A stretch of 64,000 bases of DNA from assembly GCA_944739405.2 (NCBI GenBank), contig OX123182.2, forward strand, positions 66,157,183-66,221,182, read 5' to 3'. Made by a program: the position numbers and the translations under genes. Position 1 is the first letter of the stretch; each line of letters begins with the position of its first letter. The notes below the pieces were generated by a model. That model ran no database searches. It had not been told where the DNA came from and saw only the letters and a program-made list of their open reading frames with translations. Of the stretch, positions 10,266 through 20,810 are shown in pieces. Origin of the DNA: Euclidia mi. Taxonomy: Eukaryota > Arthropoda > Insecta > Lepidoptera > Erebidae.

Positions 10266-11250
10266 ACATACATACATAACGTCACGCTTTTTATCCCCGA
10301 AGGGGTAGGCAGAGGTGTATTTCTACACCCACTTTTCGCCAGATATACTTTAGTCCCACGTAATAAGGGGCGAGCCTATTGCCGTACCGGGCACATTTCC
10401 AGACTCCGTGCGACTACCGAGAATTTCGTGACAGAAAAACCCAATAACACTGCCCGACCCAGGAATCGAACCTGGGACCTCCCAATCCCACGCGCACATT
10501 TATGCCGCGAGACCAACGAGGCAGTCGTATAGGGTTTGATGTCGAGTTTTCCGTCTCTACGCAAAGATGGTATTTGCATCGTGTTATCCCATAGAGCGGG
10601 TTCACATTAGGTCGGACCGACAGTTTTATCGTTGACCGGCTGTCGGGTGTTGCTGTTCACACTAGAGGCTGCCGATCCGACTTAATGTGAACACTACCGT
10701 GTCGTTACCGTCGCTGGCCGTCGCATTATATCATCGTATTAATAATTTCACCCTCCATGTTTAAACGTGTCATGTATCTTCTCAGCATACACGCCGACGA
10801 AACTACACGCATAGATTATACCTACAATGTATACTACTCCACGCGCGCGCTATACCTACAATGTATACTACTCCACGCGCGCGCGAGTGCCGAGAGCGGG
10901 GAGCGTGCGGGTGGGAGGGGATCGGGCGGGGTGGCTCTCCCGCTCCGCGACGACAAATGTGAACAGCGCTATACTTGCTAGTACGCCAATATTACGCCCG
11001 ATCCGACAGAAATCGTGACTGAACGTCCGGTAAAACTGTCGTCTCCGATAGTTTTATCGGGTCGCCCTAATGTGAACGGCGCTATTGAAATACATGTGCC
11101 AATATGCATCCGACACGTCCGTCGGCCCGATAAAACTATTGGTCCGGCCTAATGTGAACCCGCTCTTAGTCACCTCTTACGACACCCACCCACGGGAAGA
11201 TAGGGGGGGGGTGACACTTGAATTCTATGCCGTCAACCACACGGCACTAG
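10266..11250 (-). mobile_element. tRNA-headed SINE, split by a MITE
   Basis: On the minus strand the sequence reads GTGCCGTGTGGTTGACGGCA, then GGTGTCGTAAGAGGTGACTA, then after the MITE GGGATAACACGATGC. A tRNA-like head follows (10451-10524, with GGTTCGATTCC B-box), then the CTCGCCCCTTATTACGTGGG block and the (TATG)n-type tail at 10266-10285. The MITE at 10594-11165 interrupts it. The tRNA-like part lacks a full cloverleaf context and is read as a SINE component. Confidence 0.75.
10594..11165. mobile_element. MITE with GAGCGGGTTCACATTAGG termini
   Basis: The left end GAGCGGGTTCACATTAGG and the complement of the right end agree, continuing into CGGACC and AGTTTTATCG blocks. It is inserted in the SINE between GTTATCCC and the TTAGTCACCTC block. 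Flanking ATA/TTA suggests a 3-bp TWA-type duplication (Harbinger-like), not certain. It contains an exact 34-bp tandem duplication (10817-10850, 10851-10884). Confidence 0.68.
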
Positions 11251-11415
11251 AATATATCTGTTTTGGGTAATGCTAGACGATCGAGTAAACCTAGGTTTAC
11301 CCGGGTTGACTTAGTATTACCCAAGCTTTTTGGGTAAAGTCCGAATAATACGTACCTAAAATTAATTTTAATTCGGAGTTTACCCATACTCACCTAGGTC
11401 GACCCAAAATACAAA

Positions 11416-12007
11416 AGAAGGTGATAGGGGAGTTTTACGGGGAATAAAGGTAGAAGAATTGGCCAAAAAGAAAGACGAAATGGAGTGTTGTAGATGTATA
11501 AATCCAGGCACAAGTACACAAAAAATAAATTTGTGTGAAATTTGTACTACCCAACGAAATATAACTGAACATAGATTATCTGCACGACTGAGCTTAGAAA
11601 ATCAAGCCAAAAAAATGAAAGCCTTATCTAATTTAAAATTTCCTCCATGTTCTGGTGGAGATACGGTAAGAGTCCTAATACCAGATGTTGATAGAGGAAG
11701 AGGCGAGTTTCGGTGCTTCTGGCAGTTGTAGAAAAAGCTAATGATCTGTATAGGCTAGGAAACGAACGTGGTACTATTGAGGAAATGTTCTCAAGGAATC
11801 AGTTTTCTGTGTGATAAACTGATTGATATCGAAAATATATCAGCAGTAAGAAAAAGCTTACGAGAGCTCGCAAATGAACAGTCCCTTTCAGGAGGTCAAA
11901 GTTATAAAAGGTGTAATTGCGAAACAAAATGTGCTACAAAGAAGTGTTCATGCAAAGCTGCAGGAAAATTTTGCATTTCAAAATGGCACAGTAGTTTGTC
12001 TTGCTGA
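11416..12007 (+). pseudogene. C-terminal part of a Ginger/KRBA2-like integrase transposase, frameshifted
   Basis: Recognisable blocks in order: a Cys-rich segment (CCRCINPGTS...CEICTTQR), IPDVDRGRGE, NDLYRLGNERGTIEEMFSRN (different frame), then KLIDIENISAVRKSLRELA and a terminal cysteine cluster CNCETKCATKKCSCKAAGKF. This arrangement resembles the C-terminus of insect proteins named KRAB-A domain-containing 2-like, which derive from Ginger-type (integrase-related) DNA transposons. At least two frame changes (near 11700 and 11812) and absence of the catalytic core upstream show it is dead. The identification is from memory of the family. Confidence 0.6.
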
Positions 12008-12192
12008 AATAAATAATTTTAATTTAAATTACATTGATTGGTAGTACTTTTGTGAACCTATTGTTACACAAACTTTTAATATCATTATGCTATTAAACAT
12101 ATTATCATGTTTCAGCCGGCAATTACATAGTTTATGCTATTAAAACCAGTTTATGCTCTTCATACGATTACATTCGTCTTTTAATGTTTTTT

Positions 12193-12838
12193 GTGGTTCC
12201 GTACCTCACAAGGTAAAAAAGGAGGTAAGGAGTTGATATCACTTTCTTGTCCGTCTGTTTGTCTGTCTGTCCGTGTGTCACCACCGATTTTCTCAGGAAC
12301 GGGTGGACCTAGCAAATTGAAATTTATACCAGATACTAAGGTCTATGGTTCTTATTAGGTGTATAAAAATCAGGGTCCTGGGTCGACCCGATAAAAAGAT
12401 ATGGTCAAAATTACATTTTTGCGAAAACTTGTAAGTATCAAAATTAACCTTAATTTTCAACTTTTTTTAATTTTCGAAATGTTTCCTTTACTTGTGGTGT
12501 AAGACCTTGGTTTTAACCAAAATTGACAATTCTAGGTCAACCAAAAGTACCCTATAGGTTTTGGGTCGAAAACCTATAGGTATGGTAGTTCCCGTTGAAC
12601 TAGCTAATCACGAAATTTGGCCTAAAGCAGGGTCTTACAGCACAAATAAAGGAAACATTACAAAAAATAAAAAAAGTGGAAAATTTAAGGGTGTCCCCAT
12701 ACATATTTAGTAGACTCCATTTAAGATAGTCCTCTAAGTTGTATGGGCGCTCATACAGAACCTCAAATAAGGTAAAATGCGTACGGAACCACGGTCCTCG
12801 GTGCTCGGGTCAGACTCGCACTTGCCCGATTTTTTTTT
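12193..12838 (+). repeat. Interspersed repeat with GGTTCCGTA termini, copy 1
   Basis: Begins GTGGTTCCGTACCTCACAAG and ends ACGGAACCACGG...CAGACTCGCACTTGCCCGA. A second copy is at 57592-58366. GGTTCCGTA and TACGGAACC form short inverted ends. The inside carries a TCTG/TGTC run and ACCACCGATTTTCTCAGGAA. No coding frame; probably a non-autonomous element. Confidence 0.7.
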
Positions 12839-13287
12839 AATAATTCAAGTTAAAAATGCCCTTGGATTTTCATTTTACTAATTAATTAGATATATTTTTA
12901 ACATTACCCAGCCAGAGTCGGGTAGACCTAGGTGAGTATGGGTAAACTCCGAATTAAAATTTATTTTACTTATTATTCGAACTTTACCCAAAAATAATTG
13001 GGTAATACTAAGTCAACCCGGGTAAACCTACGTTTACTCGATCTTACCCCCCGTGGGATCTCCACCTCGTCCTGGTGGGGGGGCTCATTAACCGTGGATG
13101 GGTCACCCGCGGTGAAGCTAAGAGGGATCCAGGAGGGGACGCTCCGCGTGGGCTTGGAGGGGCCTGCGCAAGATGCGTCCAACGGTGCGGCTGTGGAGGA
13201 CAGTTCTGTCTGTCCCTCGCAGTCGGGTGCGGTCGCGGGAGGAGAGGCGTGTCGGTGTTGCGTTGCCGCGCGCCCTATCTCCCGCGA

Positions 13288-13340
13288 CCACCGCGACGCA
13301 TCGAATGGTGCGCCCCGCACCATTCGATGCGTCGCGGTGG
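13288..13340. repeat. Palindrome with 25-bp arms and 3-nt loop
   Basis: Arms 13288-13312 and 13316-13340 are exact reverse complements around CCC. The palindrome marks the junction between the retroposon's 5' part and the tandem unit. Confidence 0.85.
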
Positions 13341-13822
13341 GGCCGCAGAGGAAGAGGAGATGCGGTGTTGCGTTGCCGTCCTCCCTATCCTCTGAGGCCG
13401 CTGGGTGTTTTGGCGGCGGAGCCCAACACTTTAATCCGCCGCCAAGGGGGTTTTGTTCGGGGCCCGCCTAACCATCTGGCGGGCCAATGCCCGTCGGCGG
13501 GTGGCGACGAATGCTTTGGCGATGCCCTACCCTCCGACACACGGGTACATGAGAAAGTCGAGGTGGTGCGCCCCGCACCATTCGATGCGTCGCGGTGGGG
13601 CCGCAGAGGAAGAGGAGATGCGGTGTTGCGTTGCCGTCCTCCCTATCCTCTGAGGCCGCTGGGTGTTTTGGCGGCGGAGCCCAACACTTTAATCCGCCGC
13701 CAAGGGGGTTTTGTTCGGGGCCCGCCTAACCATCTGGCGGGCCAATGCCCGTCGGCGGGTGGCGACGAATGCTTTGGCGATGCCCTACCCTCCGACACAC
13801 GGGTACATGAGAAAGTCGAGGT
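13307..13822 (+). repeat. Two tandem 258-bp units
   Basis: Units 13307-13564 and 13565-13822 appear identical by reading. Because 258 is divisible by 3, an open frame (13173-13829) runs through both and repeats an 86-residue Arg/Pro-rich peptide twice. The openness probably reflects the GC-rich composition; I do not call it a gene. Confidence 0.85.
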
Positions 13823-14021
13823 GGTTTAGTGGACACACCACATACTCCGGCTCTCATTTCCCCCAAGAGTGCGAAAGGCCCCCCAGTGGGAGATCCGAAA
13901 GGATTTTCCACCTCGTAAAACAAAAAAAAAAGAAGGTTTACTCGATCTTCTAGCATTACCCGTAACATATTATTGTATAATTATTACTTCCTTACTTTAT
14001 GGTAAGCTCTCAGTGCAGAGC

Positions 14022-14102
14022 ATCCTATAATGTTGCGTTCTCTCTCCCACCGGCGGACACGAATAGGCCCCACTCTGCCACTCTATTCTTAATATCTCTA
14101 TG
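14022..14102. mobile_element. 81-bp deletion derivative of the 8155-8593 hAT family, 8-bp TSD
   Basis: It starts CATCCTATAATGTTGCG and ends in the family terminus CTGCCACTCTATTCTTAATA...CTCTATG. Flanking exact 8-bp repeats GTGCAGAG (14014-14021, 14103-14110) show that this short form inserted as a unit or was deleted after insertion. Confidence 0.75.
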
Positions 14103-14110
14103 GTGCAGAG

Positions 14111-14699
14111 AGTCTCAGTGTCATGTCAGCTCAGCTGATATTGATATTTTTTGTAGAGATGGTCCAACTTGGGATAAACCCAACTCGAGTTAACCCGAGT
14201 TCAAATCCAAGTAACTCAAGTTAGCAGTTCTTAAAAATATTTAAAAAAATGTATATTTCGTTATAAATACGTATTAGGACAGATGATATTAAGTAGGTAC
14301 CTACTAAACTTAGAAACGATGATCATGGCCGTAGCCGGGGATGTAGTGATGCGAGTTTTCAGATTTCGAAATGGTTTAACCTTTGTAAATTTGGAAAACT
14401 CGCACCACCTTATAAGTTGCCTACAACCTTCCATACTCCCTACAACGACTCTTATATTTCAGACATTGGTTGATCGTAAACTATCCGAAAATTAATTCTT
14501 GTCTTTGATCTTGGAATGATTCAAATAAAAAATACCCAGGAGGGGAAGGATTTTATATAGGCACCGGCTATCAGTGCTAGGTATATAGTGTTGTCAACAA
14601 TAGACCTTATTTTGATATGCGCGTCGCTTCCGATGACCTACGGACCAGAGAATATGTGGTCGCTCATTGTCACAGAGGGCAATGTTGATAGCTATGCTT
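14111..14699. other. No gene seen
   Basis: AT-rich sequence with short inverted motifs (AACCCAACTCGAGTTAACCC near 14178). A 70-residue open frame at 14283-14495 has no signature. Confidence 0.35.
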
Positions 14700-14945
14700 G
14701 GGATATCCAATTAGAAATGGGGTCATTTCTCCGGATAGACAAAGTCAAGTAGGTAGCAGTGGGCAGAGCATATAGCTCGACGACGCTCGTTGAGACAGGA
14801 AGGTTCTGGAGTTCTGTCCGTCGTGGACGTGTGTTCATGCACTAGACGACACAGCAGAGGTAGGCTACCACCCAGATGCGCGCAGCTCAAAATGAAAACC
14901 TACAGGGAGGCCTACGTTCAATAGTGGACGTCTTTTGCTTGAGAT
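14700..14945 (+). pseudogene. Diverged RTE-like LINE 3' end
   Basis: Degenerate match to the tail region of the LINEs at 6639-6935 and 45600-46494: GCAGTGGGCAGAGCATATAG, GAAGGTTCTGGAG, GGGAGGCCTACGTTCAATAG, TGGACGTCTTTTGC. Frame lost. Confidence 0.65.
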
Positions 14946-15338
14946 GATTAATTGTTGAACAAAGCGCAGTGCGCCTGTTTCACTCTCTAGGTGCTCTATA
15001 CTTGCCCTATTTACCACCTTTATTAGAGTCGATATTCTGCAAAGATCAATCACCAATGCTTGCTTCTATACTGTAGCAGACTGCTCAGATAGGTAATTAA
15101 AATTATAGCACCAAATTAATTCAATTAGAAACATGTAAATTCATTACAATTGATAGTTATTGACCTCGAGTCACCAGTGTATGGGAGCGAAGGATATGAA
15201 GCAGAAGATGCGTACACGACGAAGGAACCGCATCCTAGCTCTTTGATTTGTTCACCAGTTAGAACTCGAGTTGACACATCACTAATTTTGTTACAATTGT
15301 CACATTTGACATAAGACGCGGCGACGTGCGACGATAAA

Positions 15339-15559
15339 GGTACTAGTCGACCAAGCCAACTAGACGAATGTCAACGTGACAAAATTCAACATAATTCAAC
15401 AATTATAATCCAGAAATTATTTATCGTAACGTGCGAACGCGGCGTGTGAACGTACAATGCGCCTGTAATCGGTACTAGGAATTTCTGGATTATAATTATT
15501 GAATTATGTTGAATTTTGTCACGTTGACATTCGTCTAGTTGGCTTGGTCGACTAGTACC
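15339..15559. repeat. Inverted repeat, 80-bp arms, 61-bp centre
   Basis: Arms 15339-15418 and 15480-15559 are near-exact reverse complements (tips GGTACTAGTCGACCAAGCCA). The centre holds CG-containing words (CGTGCGAACGCGGCGTG). It is a MITE- or foldback-like unit about 320 bp upstream of the plus-strand Nudix gene. No clear target duplication. Confidence 0.8.
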
Positions 15560-15881
15560 TATACCTACTCGGTGAACTCAGTCGTATCTACTTTCGTAGT
15601 AAGTAATGCGTATTGAGTAGGCACAGTACTAATTCAACTAATATTCCTATTCCCGGGTAAAGATCATTCATCTGTAGCTATTTAGTTACTACTTTTTAAA
15701 AGTAGGTACTCCAGTACTACTCTATTACATAGGTACTTGACTACACTTGTGTTTTTCTTTTAGTAGATTGTGAATACAGATATTTATTTTTTATTCTAGT
15801 TTGACTAGCAAATTCCTCTGTGTTTTTCTAGTTTGCTGACAAATTGTTTACTAATTATACAAAAGGACAAACTGATCAACA

Positions 15882-16938
15882 ATGGAGTCAGTAACATTTA
15901 AAGGCGTAGAAGATAGATATAAAGGCATAACAGTGGATTCCCAGGAAGAACCTTGTGAATCCAACCAGTTTTTGAGCCAGTTGAAAGGTAAGTTCATGAA
16001 TCATCAATCTTGTTTTCAAACTGAAATTATCATATCATACCTATTTAAAGTTTATATTGCTTACAGATTCTTTAAATAAGTGGGCTGAAGAAAATAGAAG
16101 ATGCATTTGGTTCAAAGTTAATATCAAAGACGCAGGCTGGGTGCCAATGCTTGCAAATGTAAATAATATATTTCTATAATAAAAGTATTTATAGTGTACC
16201 ATCCATTTTACAGAATATATTACAAGTCTACATCATAGTCTTAATTAAATTTTTATTTTATGAATACAGGAAGGCTTCAATTTTCACCATTCCAGAGAAG
16301 ACTTTGTGGTTATGTTCAAATGGTTGCCAACCAACAGTTCCCCAAACTTGCCACCAGCTTGCCACACAAACCTCGGAGTTGGTGGAATAGTATTTAATGA
16401 TAAAAACCAAATACTAGTTGTATCTGAACAACATATTGAATTTCCACATTGGAAACTGCCTGGAGGATATGTAGAAAGAGGTAACAAATGCACATTTAAA
16501 AATAACTAGTGCAAATAAGGCTATTTTTATACAATAAAACAGTTTGCTTATAAATAATTTGCAGGTGAAGATATTAAAGATGCAGCTATTAGAGAGGTAA
16601 AAGAAGAAACAGGAATTGATGCTACATTTGAATCTATGGTAACCCTAAGGCATACACATAGAATGATGTTTGGTAACTCTGATATATATGTGATTGTAAA
16701 GCTGAAAGCCACATCTGAGATAATTTCTAAATCCGATATAGAAATTAAAGCATGCCAATGGATGGATGTTGAAGAATATTTAAACCATCCACATGTTCAT
16801 AACTTCAACCGATTTATACTTCAACAGGCACTTAATTTGGAAACCAGGAAATTAAAATTAGGTCTCAATAAGGAAGTTCTAAAGTTACCAAATTTCTCAA
16901 GAGAAATGACATCTCTTGTCATAGAAGACATAATGTGA
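15882..16938 (+). CDS. NUDT6-like Nudix hydrolase, complete (4 exons, 260 aa)
   Basis: Exons 15882-15987, 16067-16158, 16270-16480 and 16565-16938 (TGA at 16936-16938) join in frame with GT..AG introns into 260 residues. The N-terminal part (FKGVEDRYKGITVD, WFKVNIKD, FNFHHSREDFVVMFKWLP) matches the pre-Nudix region of NUDT6-type proteins. The Nudix box is complete: GGYVERG (split by intron 3), E, then REVKEETGID, fitting GX5EX7REUXEEXGU, so metal binding and catalysis are possible. The family cleaves nucleoside diphosphate linked compounds; substrate unknown. No presequence: it starts MESVTFKGV, so a cytosolic or nuclear location is likely, unlike the paralogue at 929-2005. It is convergent with the GET4 gene, about 1.4 kb between stop codons. 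Confidence 0.92.
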
Positions 16939-18344
16939 TAGTGATTTAGGAAAAATTATAATATTAATTTCATGGCCAAGTGATGATAGCAAACTTGTTA
17001 CACTGATAAAGTTATCTTAAAATATTAGTAAATGATAACAATGAGTACTGGATGATTACACAATGCCACAAACCCATAGTTACAGGCAAATGATATCTCA
17101 GAATAGGTACAAAATAGGATAATTTTATTAACACACAATAAAATCAAATTGTTACCATTTATGATTATCTGTTAAAACTTAGTTGAGTTTTACAATTTTA
17201 TTTATTTTATTAACAGTTATGGAAGTTTAAAAATACTTTATGTATGTACAAAATACATTTTTATCAGTTATGTATGAATTGTCAACAGAATACTATAATA
17301 AAAATGGTATGTACCTAACAATTTTATGACTGTATCTATAAATTTATTATAAATAAATTAAAAATTAAACAATTTTTACAAAGTAATCTTTCCACCTAAT
17401 ATAACCTCCTAATAAACAGTTAAAATGACAAAGCAAAGTTTAATATTATTATTTACATAGCAAGTTCAATAGCTTGACCTCTTTACATCAATTGAATCCC
17501 ATTGTGAAATCACTAACAAGTGAAAAATGTTTCACTGTGTGTATTGCCTATTCAAAGTGGGATTTTACAGGTATTAATTAGCTCAACGATAACTAAAGCA
17601 GTAAGAGGTGATATGCATTGTAGTACAGCCAACAGACAGTTGGTAACAACTTCTAAACAATCCTACTTGTGTCAATTATAAATAGTAAAACATGGTGCAT
17701 CAATATGCAGATTGTGAAACATGCTGTATTTCAAAGCATACAACAATAAGGTAAAGAGGACCATGTTGTGTCACTCATAATCAAAATGCTTTTTTGATGT
17801 TTCACACATTCATTGTCAGCTATTGCTGGTGGGTTATTACCCACCAGAAGCATACAGACAGCAATAAATTGAACATCTAATGTTCTTGTTGTCATCAAAC
17901 ATTTTGATAAACTGTTACAGCTGCTGACAGTACCACAAGTAAACTACAATTATTTTAGTCTTGCATTTCATAAGTTATGACACATTTACTAACTCTCACA
18001 TGAATTTAAACTTGCAACAACTGATTACTTACAGCAATATATAAAATCATCACTTACTGAAAATATACTTTCAACAATTATTTTAAATGTACAGAACATT
18101 AACAAGTGTTGATAAATAACAATGGATCACATTATTGAACTTTGCTACTAATATTACAAATAAAAAAGGATATTAAACATGCTAAATGGGTACACATGAG
18201 GTAAGTCACAAGTCACTGTGTAAACAATATCAATAAATGTTATTCTAATAAAGAATTATGCATGTAGTGTGTAATTGATGTCAGACATAGGTGATATCTC
18301 AATGAAAACAAATACATTTGTCAGGGATTTCTTTTCATTGCTTT
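16939..18344. other. Convergent 3' region, no coding sequence
   Basis: AT-rich sequence between two convergent genes. Plus-strand AATAAA-type hexamers occur (near 17139, 17300 and 17352), and TTTATT, i.e. minus-strand AATAAA, occurs near 17124 and 17199. 3' UTRs of both genes probably lie here and may overlap. I see no repeat with clear ends. Confidence 0.5.
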
Positions 18345-20013
18345 TTAATCTAGGTCTGGCGCTGCAGCACTTCTGCCTAAATATTCTCCTTCTTCATCTG
18401 AACTATCTGCATCACCTATTATAGATTTCAGAAGTCCTCCGAACACTGAGCCAGGGTTTTTGTTATCAGGCGGTATTTCTATACCAAACCAAATACGTCC
18501 AATGTTGTCTAAATACACTGAATAATTAGGGTCCCGTTTAATACTTATTGCATACCAATTTCTTAAAATTTTAAATTGATTTGCATGTCTCCTGAAAAAG
18601 TAAATTAAAATAAAGTGAATGTATATTACACATTGTATTTGTGATTAGAAACTCAATGTAGGTTGTGACATGTGATTAGGTTGTATAATCATAAATAATG
18701 TTAGCAAGTATATGGCTATCTGTATCTAGCTAGACAGAAAAAACAAATAATGTTTACAAAACTGTGCTTATAAATGGGCCTTCATACAAGCTTTACATTT
18801 AGAGTTAAATAGCAACTAATTGTGGTACTGAAATTCGGAGCGAGACTAATGTCTGTAATGTTTATAATATAAGAATTCATAACTAAAAAGCACTAAGTAA
18901 ACGAACATTGGCATTTGCTTAAATAATATGTATAATATTTCTATCACCATACCTAATAAAGCAAACCTCATATGAAGCAAAAGTACATTAGTAATTGTAT
19001 CATAAGGATTTTATTATGTTTCAAGGTAAATATCTATAAATAGTCTGTTTAGTTTATAATGTCAATCACTGTCTATTAATGTAAGAAATTATTCATACTT
19101 ACTGCTCAATTGCACGTAATAGAAACCACAGAAAATTTAATAATGGGAATATATATGGAGGGCCTTTGTCATTGTTTATCGTAGGATGAGTGCCTGTGTA
19201 TTTAGCAAATGTTTCTGTGGCCATTTGTATATTTCGCAAACACAAAATTTGTAACACAGGCTGTGCAATGAACAAATCTATTTCAGATTTGAGCCCTTTT
19301 GAAGTGTGCAGCTCAACTAGCATATTGGCATATGCTGACCCATCACTTGAGTGTAAAAAGTGCCTGTGAGCTGATGTATATTTCTTTTCTTTCCAATAAA
19401 CTTCAGCAATTTTCTGAAAAATAACCAAAGAATACAGATGTTTTCAACATTTTTGATGTTAAGGAAACTAGGTAAGAATAGGAGCAATCCAATAAATCAT
19501 ATTGAATCAAATTATAATCAGGACAGAAATTAAACTACAGATTACCTTGTGAAGCAGAGGGTGTCCTTTCTTGTTATTGTCCATAGACCATTTGACAGCA
19601 TTTGTTAGGTAAGTTTCTCTTTCTGGTATACTAGAATTCATTAATTCAAATAACTTTGCTATTTTGTCTATCCATTCGTGACATGGCTTAGTTTCTGATT
19701 TATTCAACACGTCTATGAGTAATATAGCTAAGTCTGCACCACTGCCTTGCTGATCGCGCTGTAGCAATAACGTTGAGCCTTTATAAAGTAAATTTAATAG
19801 ATCCGCGTATTTTTTCTGACTTAGATATCTGCAAAACCATAACACATGATTACAAATACATCTTTATCAAAATGAGACAGATAGTATGTGTGCCAAGTAC
19901 CTGAAATATAGTGTTCTATACATTTGATGTGCCTCATAATATTGACCAGAATTTACAGATGCTTCTAACTTATCAAGAACTCTTCCAACACCTCTTTCAC
20001 CTCGCGCAGCCAT
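18345..20013 (-). CDS. Get4: GET4 / TRC35 homologue (Golgi-to-ER traffic protein 4), complete, 317 aa
   Basis: Minus-strand exons 20013-19901, 19828-19546, 19413-19103 and 18591-18345 splice in frame (954 bp, stop TAA) with consensus sites. The start is MAARGERGVGRVLDKLEASV, the usual opening of animal GET4. Further blocks are GQYYEAHQMYRTLYFRYLSQ, YADLLNLLYKGS, KIAEVYWKEKKYTSAHRHFL, FPLLNFLWFLLRAIE and an acidic C-terminus ADSSDEEGEYLGR. Length is close to the animal protein (about 320-330 aa). GET4 is an all-helical scaffold that, with UBL4A/Get5 and BAG6, hands tail-anchored membrane proteins from SGT to the GET3 ATPase in the cytosol. All exons are intact with no frame break. Codon use and lack of repeats in the introns support an active gene. 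Confidence 0.95.
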
Positions 20014-20524
20014 TATTTATTTTCTAGAATAATCTGTTTTTTATATTTCTATTCACATACACCAATTTACGCCATAACCACGAAATATATGAGTGAACGA
20101 ATGATATAATGAATGAGTGAAACTACTTTTTGAATGGTTAATAATGTATCTGTGAAAGGTTAATATGATTTTTGTACTCCAAAAGTAGGTAGTGCAGGTG
20201 CTATTTAAATTATATGGTCTGCTGTGGTTAAGAAATTGCTGTAGTTTTACTATAATTTTAGAGTAGGAACCAAAACTTTTCTAAATTCTAATGCAGGATC
20301 TGAAAATCAAATGCATGAAAGTTTACCTAGCTAGATGGCGCTAGTAGAAAATGTGTAACCAGAGAGGTTGGACTAGGTTTAGGTTATATTTCTTTGAACG
20401 TAAACAAAACATGATAAGACAAAAATATAATTATCTGTGGTTACCATGGACAAAATACGCATTAGTCGATTTTAAGTGGCACTCAGGGCAAAATTGTATT
20501 GTCATATTCTCCCTGATGTTAGTA
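20014..20524. other. Upstream region of the GET4 gene; no feature recognised
   Basis: It must contain the GET4 5' UTR and promoter on the minus strand, but I cannot define elements. An 80-residue open frame at 20351-20593 runs into a Helitron and is not called. Confidence 0.4.
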
Positions 20525-20810
20525 TCCCTACTTAATATTATAAATTCGAACGTGTGTATGTATGTATGTACGTATGTTCCGTTTTCACGCTAAAACGGCT
20601 ATACCGATTTTGTCGAAATTTAATATAGATATATATTGGACCATGGAGACGGACATAGGTTACCATAAGTTGCAAAAATTAAACTGGGAGGGATTTTAGG
20701 GAGGGTAGAAGTTTGTACCTACGGCACAAATTTACCTCTTGGAAGTAAGAACGCATGCGCTGTAAGTTGAGTGCTGCGCATGTGCTATCGTATATCTGTC
20801 AGTACTGTCC
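20525..20810 (+). mobile_element. Helitron 5' part
   Basis: Starts TCCCTACTTAATATTATAAA after an A, the standard lepidopteran-style Helitron 5' end, followed by (TATG)n, ACGCTAAAACGGCT, CATGGAGACGGACATAGG and GGGAGGGATTTTAGGGAGGG. It is collinear with the Helitron at 33647-34451 up to the GTCAGTACTGTC block. The 3' CTAG end is not found because hAT-like sequence follows directly. Confidence 0.75.

Larger units (their letters stand above)
13046..13935 (+). mobile_element. GC-rich retroposon (LINE 3'-end type) with 14-bp TSD
   Basis: Inserted in the right TIR of the Ginger-like element. It is flanked by exact 14-bp duplications GTTTACTCGATCTT (13032-13045, 13936-13949) and ends with an A-rich tail (AAAACAAAAAAAAAAGAAG). 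Sequence just before the tail (CTCTCATTTCCCCCAAGAGT, AAAGGCCCCCCAGTGGGAGA) resembles 3' regions of GC-rich insect non-LTR elements. It carries an exact 258-bp tandem duplication and a 25-bp-arm palindrome. Confidence 0.78.
11264..13961. mobile_element. DNA transposon with about 150-bp TIRs and a Ginger/KRBA2-like coding relic
   Basis: The left terminus (11264-11408) and right terminus (12905-13047, resumed at 13950-13961) are reverse complements over roughly 150 bp. Landmarks are GGGTAATGCTAG at the tip, CCCGGGTTGACTTAGTATTA and AATTCGGAGTTTACCCATAC. The interior holds a broken integrase-type transposase end (11416-12007), a second repeat (12193-12838), and a retroposon inserted inside the right TIR. 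No clean target duplication was found. The superfamily call rests on the coding relic. Confidence 0.72.

Noticed and set aside
10451..10524. tRNA gene
   Set aside because: A/B-box-like head is followed by a SINE body and (TATG)n tail; no complete acceptor stem. Same reasoning for 33425-33495, 39829-39896 and 60081-60154.
13173..13829. 218-residue protein gene
   Set aside because: Open only because of GC-rich tandem units inside a retroposon; several other frames are open too and no domain is visible.
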